A stretch of DNA of 64,000 nucleotides from positions 434,001 to 498,000 of the forward strand of contig NZ_JACIEH010000003.1 in NCBI RefSeq assembly GCF_014196745.1, in the 5' to 3' direction. A program made the translations under genes and the position numbers. Below the pieces are notes generated by a model. It was given only the letters and a program-made list of their open reading frames with translations, was not told where the DNA came from and did no database searches. Numbering within the stretch: the first letter of the stretch is position 1; every line of letters starts with the position of its first letter. This stretch comes from Sphingomonas kyeonggiensis. GTDB taxonomy: Bacteria > Pseudomonadota > Alphaproteobacteria > Sphingomonadales > Sphingomonadaceae. Positions 26,154-35,332 of the stretch are shown here, in pieces.

Positions 26154-27373
26154 AGTGCCGTCATTGTCACAACGAGGTGAAGCTGCCGTTCCTCGATCTA
26201 GGTACGGCGCCGCCTTCGAATGCCTATCTCTCGGCCGGTCAGCTCGACCAGCCGGAGCGCTACTTTCCGCTCCGGGTGCTGGTGTGCGAGACGTGCTGGC
26301 TCGTGCAGACTCAGGATTTCGCCGGCCGTGAGGAATTGTTCACGGAAGACTATGCCTATTTCAGCTCGACCTCCTCGTCCTGGCTGCGCCATGCCGAGGA
26401 CTATGTCGCCGCGATGACCGAGCGGTTCGGCCTGGGCGCGGATTCCTGCGTCGTCGAGGTCGCGGCCAATGACGGCTATCTGCTGCAATATGTCGCCGGT
26501 CGCGGCATTCCCTGCTACGGGATCGAGCCGACCCGCAGCACCGCGGATGCCGCCCGCGCCAAGGGCATTGCGATCGTCGAGGAGTTCTTCGGCGTGGCGC
26601 TCGGCGAGAAGCTGGCGTCGGAAGGGCGGCAGGCGGACCTGACCGCGGCGAACAACGTCCTCGCCCATGTGCCGGACATCAATGATTTCGTGGGCGGCTT
26701 CGCCCGGCTGCTGAAGCCGCAGGGCGTGTCGACGTTCGAGTTCCCGCATCTTCTGCGGATGGTCACGGACACCCAGTTCGACACCGTCTATCACGAGCAT
26801 TATTCCTACCTGTCGCTGACGGCCGTGGAAAATGTGTTCCGCAGCAATGGCCTGCGCGTCTTCGACGTCGAGGAATTGTCGACCCATGGCGGCAGCCTCC
26901 GGGTCTATGCGTGCCGGATCGATGCGGCGCACGCCGTGACCCCGCGCGTCACCGAGATGCTCGCGCGCGAAGAGAGCGCCGGTATCACCAGCGCCGCCTT
27001 CTACACCCGTTTCCAGGAGGCGGCCGAGAAGGTGAAGAACGGCCTCATGCGCTTCCTGCTGGACGCGCGCCGCGATGGCCGCTCGGTGGCCGGCTATGGC
27101 GCCGCGGCCAAGGGCAACACGATGCTCAACTTCATGGGCGTTCGGGGCGACCTGCTGGAATATGTCGTCGATCGCGCGGACGCCAAGATCGGCAAGTTCA
27201 TGCCGGGCAGCCGCATTCCGATCGTGGCCGAGGCCAGGCTGGCCGAAACGCGCCCGGACTATATCGTCATCCTGCCGTGGAACCTGCGGGACGAAGTCTC
27301 GGCGCAGCTCTCCTATGCGCGCGAATGGGGTGCGACCCTGGTGACGGCTGTGCCGGTTCTGGAACTCCTGTGA
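26150..27373 (+). CDS. SAM-dependent sugar 3-C-methyltransferase (TylC3/NovU-like)
   Basis: This 407-aa three-domain enzyme adds a methyl carbon to a keto-sugar nucleotide. An N-terminal zinc domain has CRHC (residues 3-6) and CETC (near 46-49). The SAM domain contains VEVAANDGYLLQY and YGIEPT. The family's active-site stretch is TVYHEHYSYLSL, and the C-terminal domain has GYGAAAKGNTMLNFMG. These are hallmarks of TylC3-type C-methyltransferases. The start appears to be TTG at 26150, with AAGGAG eight bases upstream. Coupled to rfbF, rfbG and an epimerase, it predicts a CDP-linked branched 6-deoxyhexose. Confidence 0.92.
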   Translation: MKCRHCHNEVKLPFLDLGTAPPSNAYLSAGQLDQPERYFPLRVLVCETCWLVQTQDFAGREELFTEDYAYFSSTSSSWLRHAEDYVAAMTERFGLGADSCVVEVAANDGYLLQYVAGRGIPCYGIEPTRSTADAARAKGIAIVEEFFGVALGEKLASEGRQADLTAANNVLAHVPDINDFVGGFARLLKPQGVSTFEFPHLLRMVTDTQFDTVYHEHYSYLSLTAVENVFRSNGLRVFDVEELSTHGGSLRVYACRIDAAHAVTPRVTEMLAREESAGITSAAFYTRFQEAAEKVKNGLMRFLLDARRDGRSVAGYGAAAKGNTMLNFMGVRGDLLEYVVDRADAKIGKFMPGSRIPIVAEARLAETRPDYIVILPWNLRDEVSAQLSYAREWGATLVTAVPVLELL

Positions 27374-27401
27374 TCGCCGCGGGCGAGGGGCCGCCACTGG
27401 C

Positions 27402-28316
27402 ATGAGTGCGCCTCGCATAGCGCTTACCGGTGCGACCGGCTTTATCGGGCGGGCGGTGCTCCGCGCCCTGCAGGGCAGCGGGGCGGACGTCGTCACGATC
27501 GGCCGGCAGGCCGTGGACGGGGTTCGCGCGGAGCATTGCCGGGCCGATCTGCTGCGGGACGACCCGGAAGAGATTTTCGGCCGCGTGCGGGCGACGCATC
27601 TGCTGCACCTGGCCTGGTATGCCGAGCCGGGCCTCTATTGGCGCGCGCCGGTCAATCTGGATTGGGTCGCGGCCTCCTTGCGTCTCTTCCGCGCGTTCGC
27701 CGCCAGCGGCGGCACCCGTGCGGTCCTGGCGGGTTCGTGCGCCGAATATGACTGGGTGGAAGGCCCGCTCAACGAGACGCGTTCGGCCATCCGGCCTGCC
27801 ACCCTCTATGGCGCCGCCAAGGCCCACCTTACCGACCTGTTGCAGCGCGCGGCGCCGGACATGGGGCTGAGCTTTGCCTCCGGGCGCATCTTCTTTCCGT
27901 TCGGGCCGGACGAGCGGAGCGAGCGATTGCTCGGGACGCTCATCAAGGCCGGGGTGGAAGGCACCACGGCCATGCTTTCAGCGGGTACGCAGCGCCGCGA
28001 CTTCATTCATGTCGATGATCTGGCGTCGGGATTGCTCGCGCTGCTCCATTCGGATGTGGAAGGGCCGGTCAATATCGGGTCGGGGGTGGCGCTTCCGGTG
28101 CGTCGCTTCGTCGAAATCGCGATCGAGGGCGCGCCATGGCCCATCTCGGTCGAATTCGGCGCGCGCCCCCTGGCGCCCGGCGAGCCCGTGGAAGTCGTTG
28201 CCGACATGTCCCGGCTGCGCGACGAAGTGGGATTCTCTCCGTCCGCGACCGTCGAGGACAGGATCCGCGACGCCATGCGCGTCGCCTGCCTCGCTGCGGG
28301 CAAGGCGGTCGCATGA
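27402..28316 (+). CDS. NAD(P)-dependent sugar-nucleotide reductase/epimerase (extended SDR)
   Basis: This 304-aa extended SDR has the cofactor loop ALTGATGFIGRAVLRAL, the catalytic Ser in LAGSCAEYDW and YxxxK in TLYGAAKAHL. It also has RIFFPFGPDE and RDFIHVDDLASG, typical of sugar-nucleotide enzymes. Placed after the C-methyltransferase, the likely job is reduction of the 4-keto group, the last step of the CDP-branched-sugar pathway; this is from position rather than sequence alone. Its stop overlaps the next start (ATGA). Confidence 0.82.
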   Translation: MSAPRIALTGATGFIGRAVLRALQGSGADVVTIGRQAVDGVRAEHCRADLLRDDPEEIFGRVRATHLLHLAWYAEPGLYWRAPVNLDWVAASLRLFRAFAASGGTRAVLAGSCAEYDWVEGPLNETRSAIRPATLYGAAKAHLTDLLQRAAPDMGLSFASGRIFFPFGPDERSERLLGTLIKAGVEGTTAMLSAGTQRRDFIHVDDLASGLLALLHSDVEGPVNIGSGVALPVRRFVEIAIEGAPWPISVEFGARPLAPGEPVEVVADMSRLRDEVGFSPSATVEDRIRDAMRVACLAAGKAVA

Positions 28317-28960
28317 CGATCGCGCTGCGCATAGGGGATGCGGACCGGCTGAGTGCCTATGTGGCCCGCCAGCTGCTGATCTTCGGTGGCGAGGACGAGG
28401 ATCGCGAGGGAGTCGATGCCTTCGTTCCCGAGGCGCTCGAACGCTTTCGTCCGATATCGCGGGTCGTGCGGATCTTCGAGAATGATCGCTTCGACCATCT
28501 GCACAGCCTGCAATATGCGACATTTCTCTATCTGCTGGGCCGTGTCGCCTGGGAGGCCGATCGTTCGGCGGCGCTGGTCGACAAGCTGTTCTTCCTGAAC
28601 AAGTCCCTCTGCAACATCGAGGTGCATCCGGCGGTCAAGCTGCCGCCCGTCTTCTTCGTGTCGCATGGCATCGGGGCGGTGCTGGGCAATGCCGATTACG
28701 GCGACCGGCTCGTCATATTCCAGAACGTGACGGTGGGGCGTGTCGGCGACAATCGGCCGAGGCTGGGGCGGGATGTCATCCTGTATGCCGGGGCATCGGT
28801 CACCGGCAGCGCAGTGATCGGCGACAATGTCGTCATCGGCGCTGGCGTGCGTGTCCATAACAGCCATGTTCCCGACAACAGTCTTGTTCGTGAACGGAAT
28901 GGCGAAATAAACATAACCCCGCTGGTTCGGGATTATAATCAATTGTACCTGAACGATTGA
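28313..28960 (+). CDS. Serine-acetyltransferase-like hexapeptide acyltransferase
   Basis: This 215-aa protein has an N-terminal helical part and a left-handed beta-helix made of hexapeptide repeats (LGRDVILYAGASVTGSAVIG, then VVIGAGVRVH) in the C-terminal half. IEVHPAVKL and HGIGAVLGNADYGDR resemble the catalytic and start regions of serine O-acetyltransferases. In this locus it is more likely to acetylate a sugar or sugar nucleotide than serine. It is coupled to the preceding SDR. Confidence 0.8.
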   Translation: MTIALRIGDADRLSAYVARQLLIFGGEDEDREGVDAFVPEALERFRPISRVVRIFENDRFDHLHSLQYATFLYLLGRVAWEADRSAALVDKLFFLNKSLCNIEVHPAVKLPPVFFVSHGIGAVLGNADYGDRLVIFQNVTVGRVGDNRPRLGRDVILYAGASVTGSAVIGDNVVIGAGVRVHNSHVPDNSLVRERNGEINITPLVRDYNQLYLND

Positions 28961-28999
28961 TCCAGAGTATAGCTTAATACATAGGTGGAAGCATACGAT

Positions 29000-30178
29000 A
29001 TGGAACCGTTGCTTAGTATCGTTATTCCCACTCGTGAACGTGCGGATTATTTGGCTTCGAGTCTCCGGACTTGCATTGCAAGCCCCATGGCCGAGATGGA
29101 GATCCTGGTTCTGGATAACGCCAGCCGGGACAATACGACGGAAGTCGTGCAGTCGTTCGACGACCCGCGGATCCGCTATGTCCGCTCGGATCGGCGCTTG
29201 AGCATGCGCGACAATTTCGAGAAGGGCATCCGGGAATCGCGGGGGAAGATTCTCGGTTTCATCGGCGATGACGACGGCATCTTCCCGTTTGCGCCGGAGC
29301 AGATCGTCGAGGCCTTTTCGACGCACGGCATCGAGGCGCTGTCCGCGGCGCGTGCGCATTATGCCTGGCCGGATCTGCTGCTGAGCCGTCGCGGCATGGC
29401 GCTGCTTCCGCGCGGCCGGGGATTTGAAGTGCGGACGAGCCGGGCGGCGCTTCGCCCGCTGCTGAAGACGGACGACTATTATCGCCTGCCGTGCATCTAT
29501 CATGGCTTTGTCGCGCGATCGGCGGTGGACCGCGTGATTGCCCGCCAGGGGCGTTTCTTCGTCTCGAGCATCGTGGATTGTGCGTCCACGATCGCGCTGT
29601 GCCTGGACGATATCCGCTTCGGTTTCTCCCACTCGCCGCTGGTGATCAACGGCGGTTCGCGCCGGAGCAACGGCGCCTCGCAGTTCGGCGGCGGCAGCGA
29701 GGCCGAGCAGGCGAACTGGAAGGTGGAAGACGATCTGGGCTATCTCCCCGGCTTCGACGATGCGCTGACGGTCGGCGCCTTGATCGTCGAGACGGCGGCG
29801 CGATCGGTTCAGGCGAACCATCTTCCGTCGATCGATGCGCTGATCGATATCGAGGACGTCCGGGCAACGCTCAACGAAGAGCTGGCGCGTCGTGTCGCCG
29901 CTGGGCGTTCCGTCGAGGAAGCGCTGGCGATGTTCACCTCGGCGGGGATCGAGGCGCCGCAGGAGCGGCAGGCCGCGCCGCGGGCGGGGAAGATGGCCCG
30001 TATCGGCAAGCTGATCACGTCCTTCTCGCGCCAGCGCCCGGTGGACTTGCTGAAGCAGGGGGTGGGCGATGTCGCGGGGGCCGCGGAAGTGCTCACCGGC
30101 ATGCTCGCCGCCGGGCAGACCGGTCTCCTCAGCCAGCCTGTCGCGCAAGCAAGGGCGGCGCTTCGCATCGGCCGCTAG
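29000..30178 (+). CDS. Glycosyltransferase family 2
   Basis: This 392-aa GT-A enzyme has SIVIPTRERADYLASSLRTC at the start, EILVLDNASRDNT (nucleotide-binding Asp) near residue 40 and GFIGDDDGIFPF (DxD-like metal site) near residue 90. The catalytic part is about 230 residues. The remaining 150 form a largely helical Ala/Arg-rich extension of unknown role. It probably adds one sugar to the lipid-linked repeat on the cytoplasmic face. ATG at 29000 has AGGTGG upstream and is preferred over GTG 28985. The local DNA around the start (28960-29040) is AT-richer than average. Confidence 0.85.
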   Translation: MEPLLSIVIPTRERADYLASSLRTCIASPMAEMEILVLDNASRDNTTEVVQSFDDPRIRYVRSDRRLSMRDNFEKGIRESRGKILGFIGDDDGIFPFAPEQIVEAFSTHGIEALSAARAHYAWPDLLLSRRGMALLPRGRGFEVRTSRAALRPLLKTDDYYRLPCIYHGFVARSAVDRVIARQGRFFVSSIVDCASTIALCLDDIRFGFSHSPLVINGGSRRSNGASQFGGGSEAEQANWKVEDDLGYLPGFDDALTVGALIVETAARSVQANHLPSIDALIDIEDVRATLNEELARRVAAGRSVEEALAMFTSAGIEAPQERQAAPRAGKMARIGKLITSFSRQRPVDLLKQGVGDVAGAAEVLTGMLAAGQTGLLSQPVAQARAALRIGR

Positions 30179-30268
30179 GCCTGTCGGAATCGATTGCCGG
30201 ATGCTGGCCGGCGGTTGCGCGTCGCGCCGATCGTGTCATTTGCGGTCTGCTTCAACCACGGGAATGTC

Positions 30269-31783
30269 ATGGCTCTTCGCGGGAACGTCATCGCCAATTA
30301 CGTGGGGCAGGGCTGGACGGCGGTCGCGAACGTCGTCTTCGTTCCCATTTTCATCCATTATCTGGGAATCCAGAGCTACGCCCTGATCGGAATCTACATC
30401 ATCCTGCAGGCGTGGCTGGCGCTCCTCGATCTCGGCATGTCGCCGACCTTGTCGCGGGAAATGGCGCGGTTCGTTGGCGGTAGCCTTCCGGCGCGTGGTG
30501 CGGTCGAGCTGCTCCGGTCGGTGGAGCTGGTCTGCGGGGGCTTCGTGCTGCTCTGCGCGCTGCTCCTGGTCGTCGCCGCGCCGTGGATCGCGCGCTATTG
30601 GCTGACCACGTCGCTGCCCCTGGACGAGGTCGTCGGGGCGCTGCGCCTGTGCGGCGTGGTCGTCGCGTTCCGGTTCATGGAAACCATCTATCGCAGCGCG
30701 CTGTACGGCCTGGATCGCCAGGTGTGGTACAACAGCTTCAACATCGCCGTCACGACGGCACGCTTTGGCGGTTCCGCGCTGGTGCTGGCGCTGGTCTCGC
30801 CCACCGTCCAGGCGTTCTTCCTGTGGCAGGTCGTGGTCGCGTTCGCGAGCGTGATGGTGCTGCGGCACAAATGCCATGCCACGCTGCCGCGGATCGCCGC
30901 GGGGCGGTTTTCCGGATCGGCGTTGCGCGGGATCGGGGGATTTGCCGGCGGGCTGGTGGCGATCAATCTCACGGCGCTCGTGCTCACCCAGGCCGACAAG
31001 CTGATCATTTCGCACGTATTGCCGCTGGAAATGCTCGGCTATTACACCTTCGCCTATACGGTTTCGAATCTGGTGGCAGCCGCCGTGGGCCCGGTATCCC
31101 AGGCCTTTTATCCCGTGCTCAGCCGCCATTCGGCTGCCGGCGACGCGGAGAATCTCCGTCGGAGCTACGACATCAGTGCACAGGTCGCGGCGGTGGCGGC
31201 GGTAACCATTGCCGCCATTCTGATATTCTTCCCGCGCGAATTGGTGCTGGTCTGGGCCGGCAATGTCGAATTGGCCAATCGCACCGCGCCGATCATCGCC
31301 TTGCTGGCGCTCGGAGCGCTCGCGAACGCGCTGTTGCAGATCCCGTATTTCGCGTTGCTTGCCCGGGGCGAAGTCAAGGCGCCGCTCTATCTGAACATCC
31401 TGGCTGCGGCGGCTTTCCTGGCCGCCTTGCTGATGTTCGTGCCGACGCATGGCCTAGTTGCCGCTGCCTGGGCATGGTTCCTCGTCAATCTGGGCATGCT
31501 GATCGCGATGCCGTTGCTGGTGCGCCGCAAGTTGCCGGTGGCCTGGCGCGATTGGGCGGTGCGCGACGTCGCGTTGCCGGTCGCGGCGTGTTTCGTCGTG
31601 GTGGGGGCAATTCGTGCTTTGGCCCCCGCCGGAGCATCGCGCTTCGAAACGATGGTGGTGCTTGCCGTCGCGGGAACCGCCGCAGTCGCCGCATCGGGCC
31701 TTGCGGTATCGACCGTTCGCGCGGTCATCTCGGCGCGGCTCGGTATGTTCCTGAAGGGCCGTGTTGGAGGCGCGAATGGCTGA
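30269..31783 (+). CDS. wzx: Lipid-linked oligosaccharide flippase (Wzx, polysaccharide-transporter family)
   Basis: This 504-aa protein has twelve or more hydrophobic helices. The start MALRGNVIANYVGQGWTAVA followed by FIHYLGIQSYALIGIYIILQ is typical of PST/Wzx flippases. It also has MARFVGG after the second helix and SHVLPLEMLGYYTFAYTVSN in the middle. It should move the undecaprenyl-linked repeat unit to the periplasmic face. ATG at 30269 has GGGAA upstream. The gene overlaps the next one by eight bases. It is the only flippase seen in the locus. Confidence 0.9.
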   Translation: MALRGNVIANYVGQGWTAVANVVFVPIFIHYLGIQSYALIGIYIILQAWLALLDLGMSPTLSREMARFVGGSLPARGAVELLRSVELVCGGFVLLCALLLVVAAPWIARYWLTTSLPLDEVVGALRLCGVVVAFRFMETIYRSALYGLDRQVWYNSFNIAVTTARFGGSALVLALVSPTVQAFFLWQVVVAFASVMVLRHKCHATLPRIAAGRFSGSALRGIGGFAGGLVAINLTALVLTQADKLIISHVLPLEMLGYYTFAYTVSNLVAAAVGPVSQAFYPVLSRHSAAGDAENLRRSYDISAQVAAVAAVTIAAILIFFPRELVLVWAGNVELANRTAPIIALLALGALANALLQIPYFALLARGEVKAPLYLNILAAAAFLAALLMFVPTHGLVAAAWAWFLVNLGMLIAMPLLVRRKLPVAWRDWAVRDVALPVAACFVVVGAIRALAPAGASRFETMVVLAVAGTAAVAASGLAVSTVRAVISARLGMFLKGRVGGANG

Positions 31784-33251
31784 CCGGATATTGGCGGATC
31801 CCACGCGGCGGCATCTGCTGGGCGGCGGCCTGGCGATTGCGGCTGCCGGAGCGGCGCCCTCATCCGCCATGCAGAAGACCCCGGCCGGCGCGCCCTGCAT
31901 GACGGGTCGAAGTGTCCGTGACTTCGGCGCGAAGGGCGACGGCGTTACCGACGACACCGATGCCTTCAACCGGGCCACGCAGGCGAGCGCGCCGTGGAGT
32001 CCGGCGCTGGCCGAGCTCATCTACGTGCCGGCGGGTCGCTATCGGATCGACGGCACGGTTTGCGTCCGGAAGGGGCAGCATCTGCACGGCGACGGCGAGC
32101 CGACCGTCATCGACGCGACGCGGGCGCAGGGGCACACATTCGTGTTGGGAAGTGGCCTGGTCGCCGGCCGTCTCCGCGAGGATCCAGGCGGGGCGCCCGT
32201 CCAGGTCAGCGACCTGCAGACCTTGGGAAGCGCGCCAACCCAGGCGCTCATCTTCACCGAGGCGCAGGGTTTCGCGATACGCAGGCTCTTTCTGTCGGCG
32301 GTGGGTACCGGCATCCATGTGCGCGGCGCCGACGGCATGATCGCCGACATCGTGGTCGATCAGGCGCTGAACGGCATCGTCTTCGATCAATGCCAGAACA
32401 TCAACGTCAGCAATGTCATCACCTATCTCGCCAATTATGCCGTCACCTTCAAGGCGGGGGCCCGCGACATCACGATCAGCGCGGCGCAGTTCTGCTATTC
32501 GCGATATGCCGGTCTGCTACTGATGGATGGCGCGACGGGGATCGTGAACGTTCGGGTGTCCGCGTGCAGTTTCACGATGAACCAGCAGTTCGAGACCTTT
32601 GTCGGTTATGTGCATTGCCGCGCCAATGGCGCCGAGATGGCGTTCGATAATTGCAGCTTTCGCAATTGGCCGGGCTTCGCGATCGATCAGGCGGCGGGTC
32701 AGGGCGCCCGCTTGAGCTTTGCGAATTGCCAGTTCGACGGCAGGCCGACCAGCCCGCTCTATAATGGCGCGGATACGAGCAAGGGGATCGCGACCGGCGT
32801 GTCCGGCCGCTTCCACCTGGTCGAGTGCGAGTTCCGGCACCTGTACGGCGAGATCATCAACGCGGGGCGGGACCTGGCCGCGCTCAGCTTGGTCGGAGGC
32901 GCGGTCGAGGACTGTGCCCTGCCGCTCGTGCGCGCCGCTCCAGAAGGGGTGTTCCCGATCAGCGTGCGCGATGTCGCCGGTCTCGCTACGGTTTCCGGTG
33001 CCACCGCGACGCTGCCGAGCTGGCCGGGGGTGCATTGGGAGCTGGCCTTGCGATTGAAGGGCGGGAATGGCGAGCGTCGCTGGCGCGGAACGGTAAGCGG
33101 CGGCAACGGCATTGCCGGTGCCTTCCTTCCGTCGCCTGCATCGACGCAGGGTTCGGGTGCCGTGCGGTTGCGGGAAGCTGCCCGTGGCGGCGCGACGGTC
33201 ATCGACGCCGGGGCCAATATCGTCGGCATCGATCTGCGGACAAGCATATGA
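31776..33251 (+). CDS. Exported right-handed beta-helix protein, pectate-lyase-superfamily type
   Basis: This 491-aa protein has a Tat-like leader (TRRHLLGGGLAIAAAGAA). SVRDFGAKGDGVTDDTDAFN (residues about 45-64) is the opening motif of pectate-lyase-superfamily and GH28-like proteins, and is followed by repetitive beta-helix turns (for example NGIVFDQCQNINVSNVIT). It is probably a periplasmic polysaccharide lyase, hydrolase or binding protein that trims or checks the polymer. No specific catalytic residues could be assigned. GGAGG precedes the ATG. Confidence 0.82.
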   Translation: MADRILADPTRRHLLGGGLAIAAAGAAPSSAMQKTPAGAPCMTGRSVRDFGAKGDGVTDDTDAFNRATQASAPWSPALAELIYVPAGRYRIDGTVCVRKGQHLHGDGEPTVIDATRAQGHTFVLGSGLVAGRLREDPGGAPVQVSDLQTLGSAPTQALIFTEAQGFAIRRLFLSAVGTGIHVRGADGMIADIVVDQALNGIVFDQCQNINVSNVITYLANYAVTFKAGARDITISAAQFCYSRYAGLLLMDGATGIVNVRVSACSFTMNQQFETFVGYVHCRANGAEMAFDNCSFRNWPGFAIDQAAGQGARLSFANCQFDGRPTSPLYNGADTSKGIATGVSGRFHLVECEFRHLYGEIINAGRDLAALSLVGGAVEDCALPLVRAAPEGVFPISVRDVAGLATVSGATATLPSWPGVHWELALRLKGGNGERRWRGTVSGGNGIAGAFLPSPASTQGSGAVRLREAARGGATVIDAGANIVGIDLRTSI

Positions 33252-34138
33252 GTGAAGAGCGTCCTGTCGTAGTGGTCGGGGGCCATAGCCGGCTCGGCCA
33301 GGAAATCATGCATCTGCTGGGCGCGCGCGGGCGGGCGATTGCGCGCCGCAGCGACGATCGTTTCGAAACGGTCGTCGTGCCGGACTATCATGCGATCACC
33401 GCCGCGCATTTCGCGGGAGCGGCGGCGCTCGTCAATTGCACCGGGCTGGTCAGCGGATCCCAGGAGGCGCTCCACCAGGCGAATACGGTGCTGCCCGCCT
33501 TTCTCGCCGCGCTAAGCCGGGAAGCAGGCGTGCGCCGCTTCGTCCAGGTCTCTTCCTTCTCGGTCTACGGCCATGCCGAGGAGATCGGCTTCGAGACTCC
33601 GGAGCATGCCGTCTCCGACTATGGCCGTACCAAGCTTGCCGGGGATCGTGCCCTGGAGGCGGCGGCGTCCGACACGTTCGAGCCGGTGTTGCTGCGCATT
33701 CCGATGCTCTTCGACACCTCGCCAAATGGCAAGTTGGCGAAGCTTCTGCGCATGGTGGTCAGGACGCGGATGGCGCCTGCGCCGAAGCGTGAGGTGGTTC
33801 GGGCAATGCTGAGCTACCAGAGTGCCGCTGCGGCGATCCTGTCCCTCGTGGATTCAGATCGTCACGGCGTCGTGCTCGCCGCGGATCCGACGCCGTTCAC
33901 CTATGATCTCGTCGCGGAACGTGCCGAGGAAGTGCTGGGCCGCCGGATCAGACGGGTGCCCGTCCCGGCTCTCGCTGGCCATGTGCTGGAGTGGTTGCGG
34001 CCAGAGTTGTACGCCAGTCTTTTGAAGAGCAGTCGCTTGCCAAACGCGGCCAATTTTGTCAGGGAAACGCCGCCCGAGGCGGCGCTTCCTGCCGTCATCA
34101 CCCGTCTTATCGAGAAAATGGCTAGCGGTTCCGCATGA
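33248..34138 (+). CDS. NAD-dependent epimerase/reductase (extended SDR), WbpV-like position
   Basis: This 296-aa SDR has a short cofactor loop VVVGGHSRLGQEI (a GxxxxG variant rather than canonical GxxGxxG), a catalytic Ser in QVSSFSVYGH and YxxxK in SDYGRTKLAGD. It overlaps the stop of the beta-helix gene and the start of the 4,6-dehydratase gene, so it probably works with that dehydratase. By analogy with WbpV/WbpM pairs it could reduce the 4-keto intermediate to UDP-QuiNAc or a related sugar. This is inference; the sequence alone supports only an SDR acting on a nucleotide sugar. Confidence 0.78.
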   Translation: MSEERPVVVVGGHSRLGQEIMHLLGARGRAIARRSDDRFETVVVPDYHAITAAHFAGAAALVNCTGLVSGSQEALHQANTVLPAFLAALSREAGVRRFVQVSSFSVYGHAEEIGFETPEHAVSDYGRTKLAGDRALEAAASDTFEPVLLRIPMLFDTSPNGKLAKLLRMVVRTRMAPAPKREVVRAMLSYQSAAAAILSLVDSDRHGVVLAADPTPFTYDLVAERAEEVLGRRIRRVPVPALAGHVLEWLRPELYASLLKSSRLPNAANFVRETPPEAALPAVITRLIEKMASGSA

Positions 34139-35328
34139 ATATTGAAAATATAATCGGTAGAACCAATCGGCTCTTTTCTGACGATTTGGAGAAGAATCGT
34201 TCCGAGGTAAATGAGCGTATCGCTGGAAAGCGTATCCTCGTCTATGGTGGTGCAGGGTCTATTGGCAGGCAGGTCGTGCGGCAGTGCTTTGCGCAGTCCC
34301 CGGCTGCGCTCCATGTCATCGACCTTTCGGAGAACAACCTCGTAGAGGTCGTGCGCGATATCCGCAGTTCTCTCGGCTATATTGAGGGTGAGACCCAGTT
34401 CCTGCCATTGGCAATGAACGGGCCGGAAGCGAAGGCGTTTCTCGAAGAGCAGCGGCCCTACGATCTGGTGTTCAACTTGGCGGCAATGAAGCACGTCCGG
34501 TCGGAGAAGGACGCGTTCTCGCTGATGCGGATGATCGCGACGAACGTACTCGACGTTCGCGATACGCTCGCGCGCGCGGCGGAGGGTGGTTCGGGGAAAT
34601 ATTTCGCGGTCTCCACCGACAAGGCGAAGAACCCGGCCAATCTGATGGGCGCGACCAAGCGCATCATGGAGGACTTCCTGTTCTCCGACGTGGCGGATGT
34701 GCCGGTCAGCACCGCGCGATTTGCCAATGTCGCTTTCTCGGACGGCAGCCTGCTGCATGGCTTCACGCAGCGCCTGGTGCATCGCCAGCCCCTGTCCGCT
34801 CCCCGCGATGTGCGCCGTTACTTCGTGACGGGTGAAGAGTCGGGCATGCTGTGCCTGGCCGCGGCGACGCTCGGCGCGCATCGGGAAATCTTCTTCCCCG
34901 CGCTCGACGCAGATACCCATTTGATCGATTTCGCCGAGATCGCGCGTCGTTATCTGCGCGCCTCGGGCTATGAGCCGGTCGAAATGGCGACGGAGGAAGA
35001 GGCTCGCCGCAAGGTCGAGGAATGTGCGCGCCGTGGCGAATGGCCGTGCTATTTCTTTGACAGCGACACGACGGGCGAGAAGCCCTTCGAGGAGTTCTAC
35101 GGGCCCGGCGACGATGTCGATTGGGAACGGTTTGAGACGATCGGGGTGATCCGGCAGCCTGCCCTCGACCGGGAGGCCCGCCAGCGCGCGGATGCGTTCG
35201 CGGCGCGGGTCGAGGCGTTGCGCGACGCTGGCCGCTGGACGCGGGCGGAACTGGTCGATGCGATCCGGGTCGCCTGTCCGGAGCTGCATCACGTCGAGAC
35301 GGGCACCTTCCTAGACGGTAAGATGTAA
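34135..35328 (+). CDS. UDP-HexNAc 4,6-dehydratase-like enzyme (CapD/WbpM catalytic domain)
   Basis: This 397-aa soluble SDR belongs to the polysaccharide_synt_2 family. It has VYGGAGSIGRQVVRQ, NLAAMKHVRSEKD and AVSTDKAKNPANLMGATKR, in which Met replaces the usual catalytic Tyr (M-x-x-x-K), as known for WbpM/PglF-type dehydratases. It lacks their N-terminal membrane half. The likely product is UDP-4-keto-6-deoxy-HexNAc, feeding QuiNAc, FucNAc or bacillosamine-type sugars. The first 120 bases are AT-rich compared with neighbours. Confidence 0.85.
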   Translation: MNIENIIGRTNRLFSDDLEKNRSEVNERIAGKRILVYGGAGSIGRQVVRQCFAQSPAALHVIDLSENNLVEVVRDIRSSLGYIEGETQFLPLAMNGPEAKAFLEEQRPYDLVFNLAAMKHVRSEKDAFSLMRMIATNVLDVRDTLARAAEGGSGKYFAVSTDKAKNPANLMGATKRIMEDFLFSDVADVPVSTARFANVAFSDGSLLHGFTQRLVHRQPLSAPRDVRRYFVTGEESGMLCLAAATLGAHREIFFPALDADTHLIDFAEIARRYLRASGYEPVEMATEEEARRKVEECARRGEWPCYFFDSDTTGEKPFEEFYGPGDDVDWERFETIGVIRQPALDREARQRADAFAARVEALRDAGRWTRAELVDAIRVACPELHHVETGTFLDGKM

Positions 35329-35332
35329 GGCC

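Noticed and set aside
28007..30148. 713-aa minus-strand open frame opposite the SDR, acetyltransferase and GT2 genes
   Set aside because: No domain, and it spans three well-supported plus-strand genes and their gaps.
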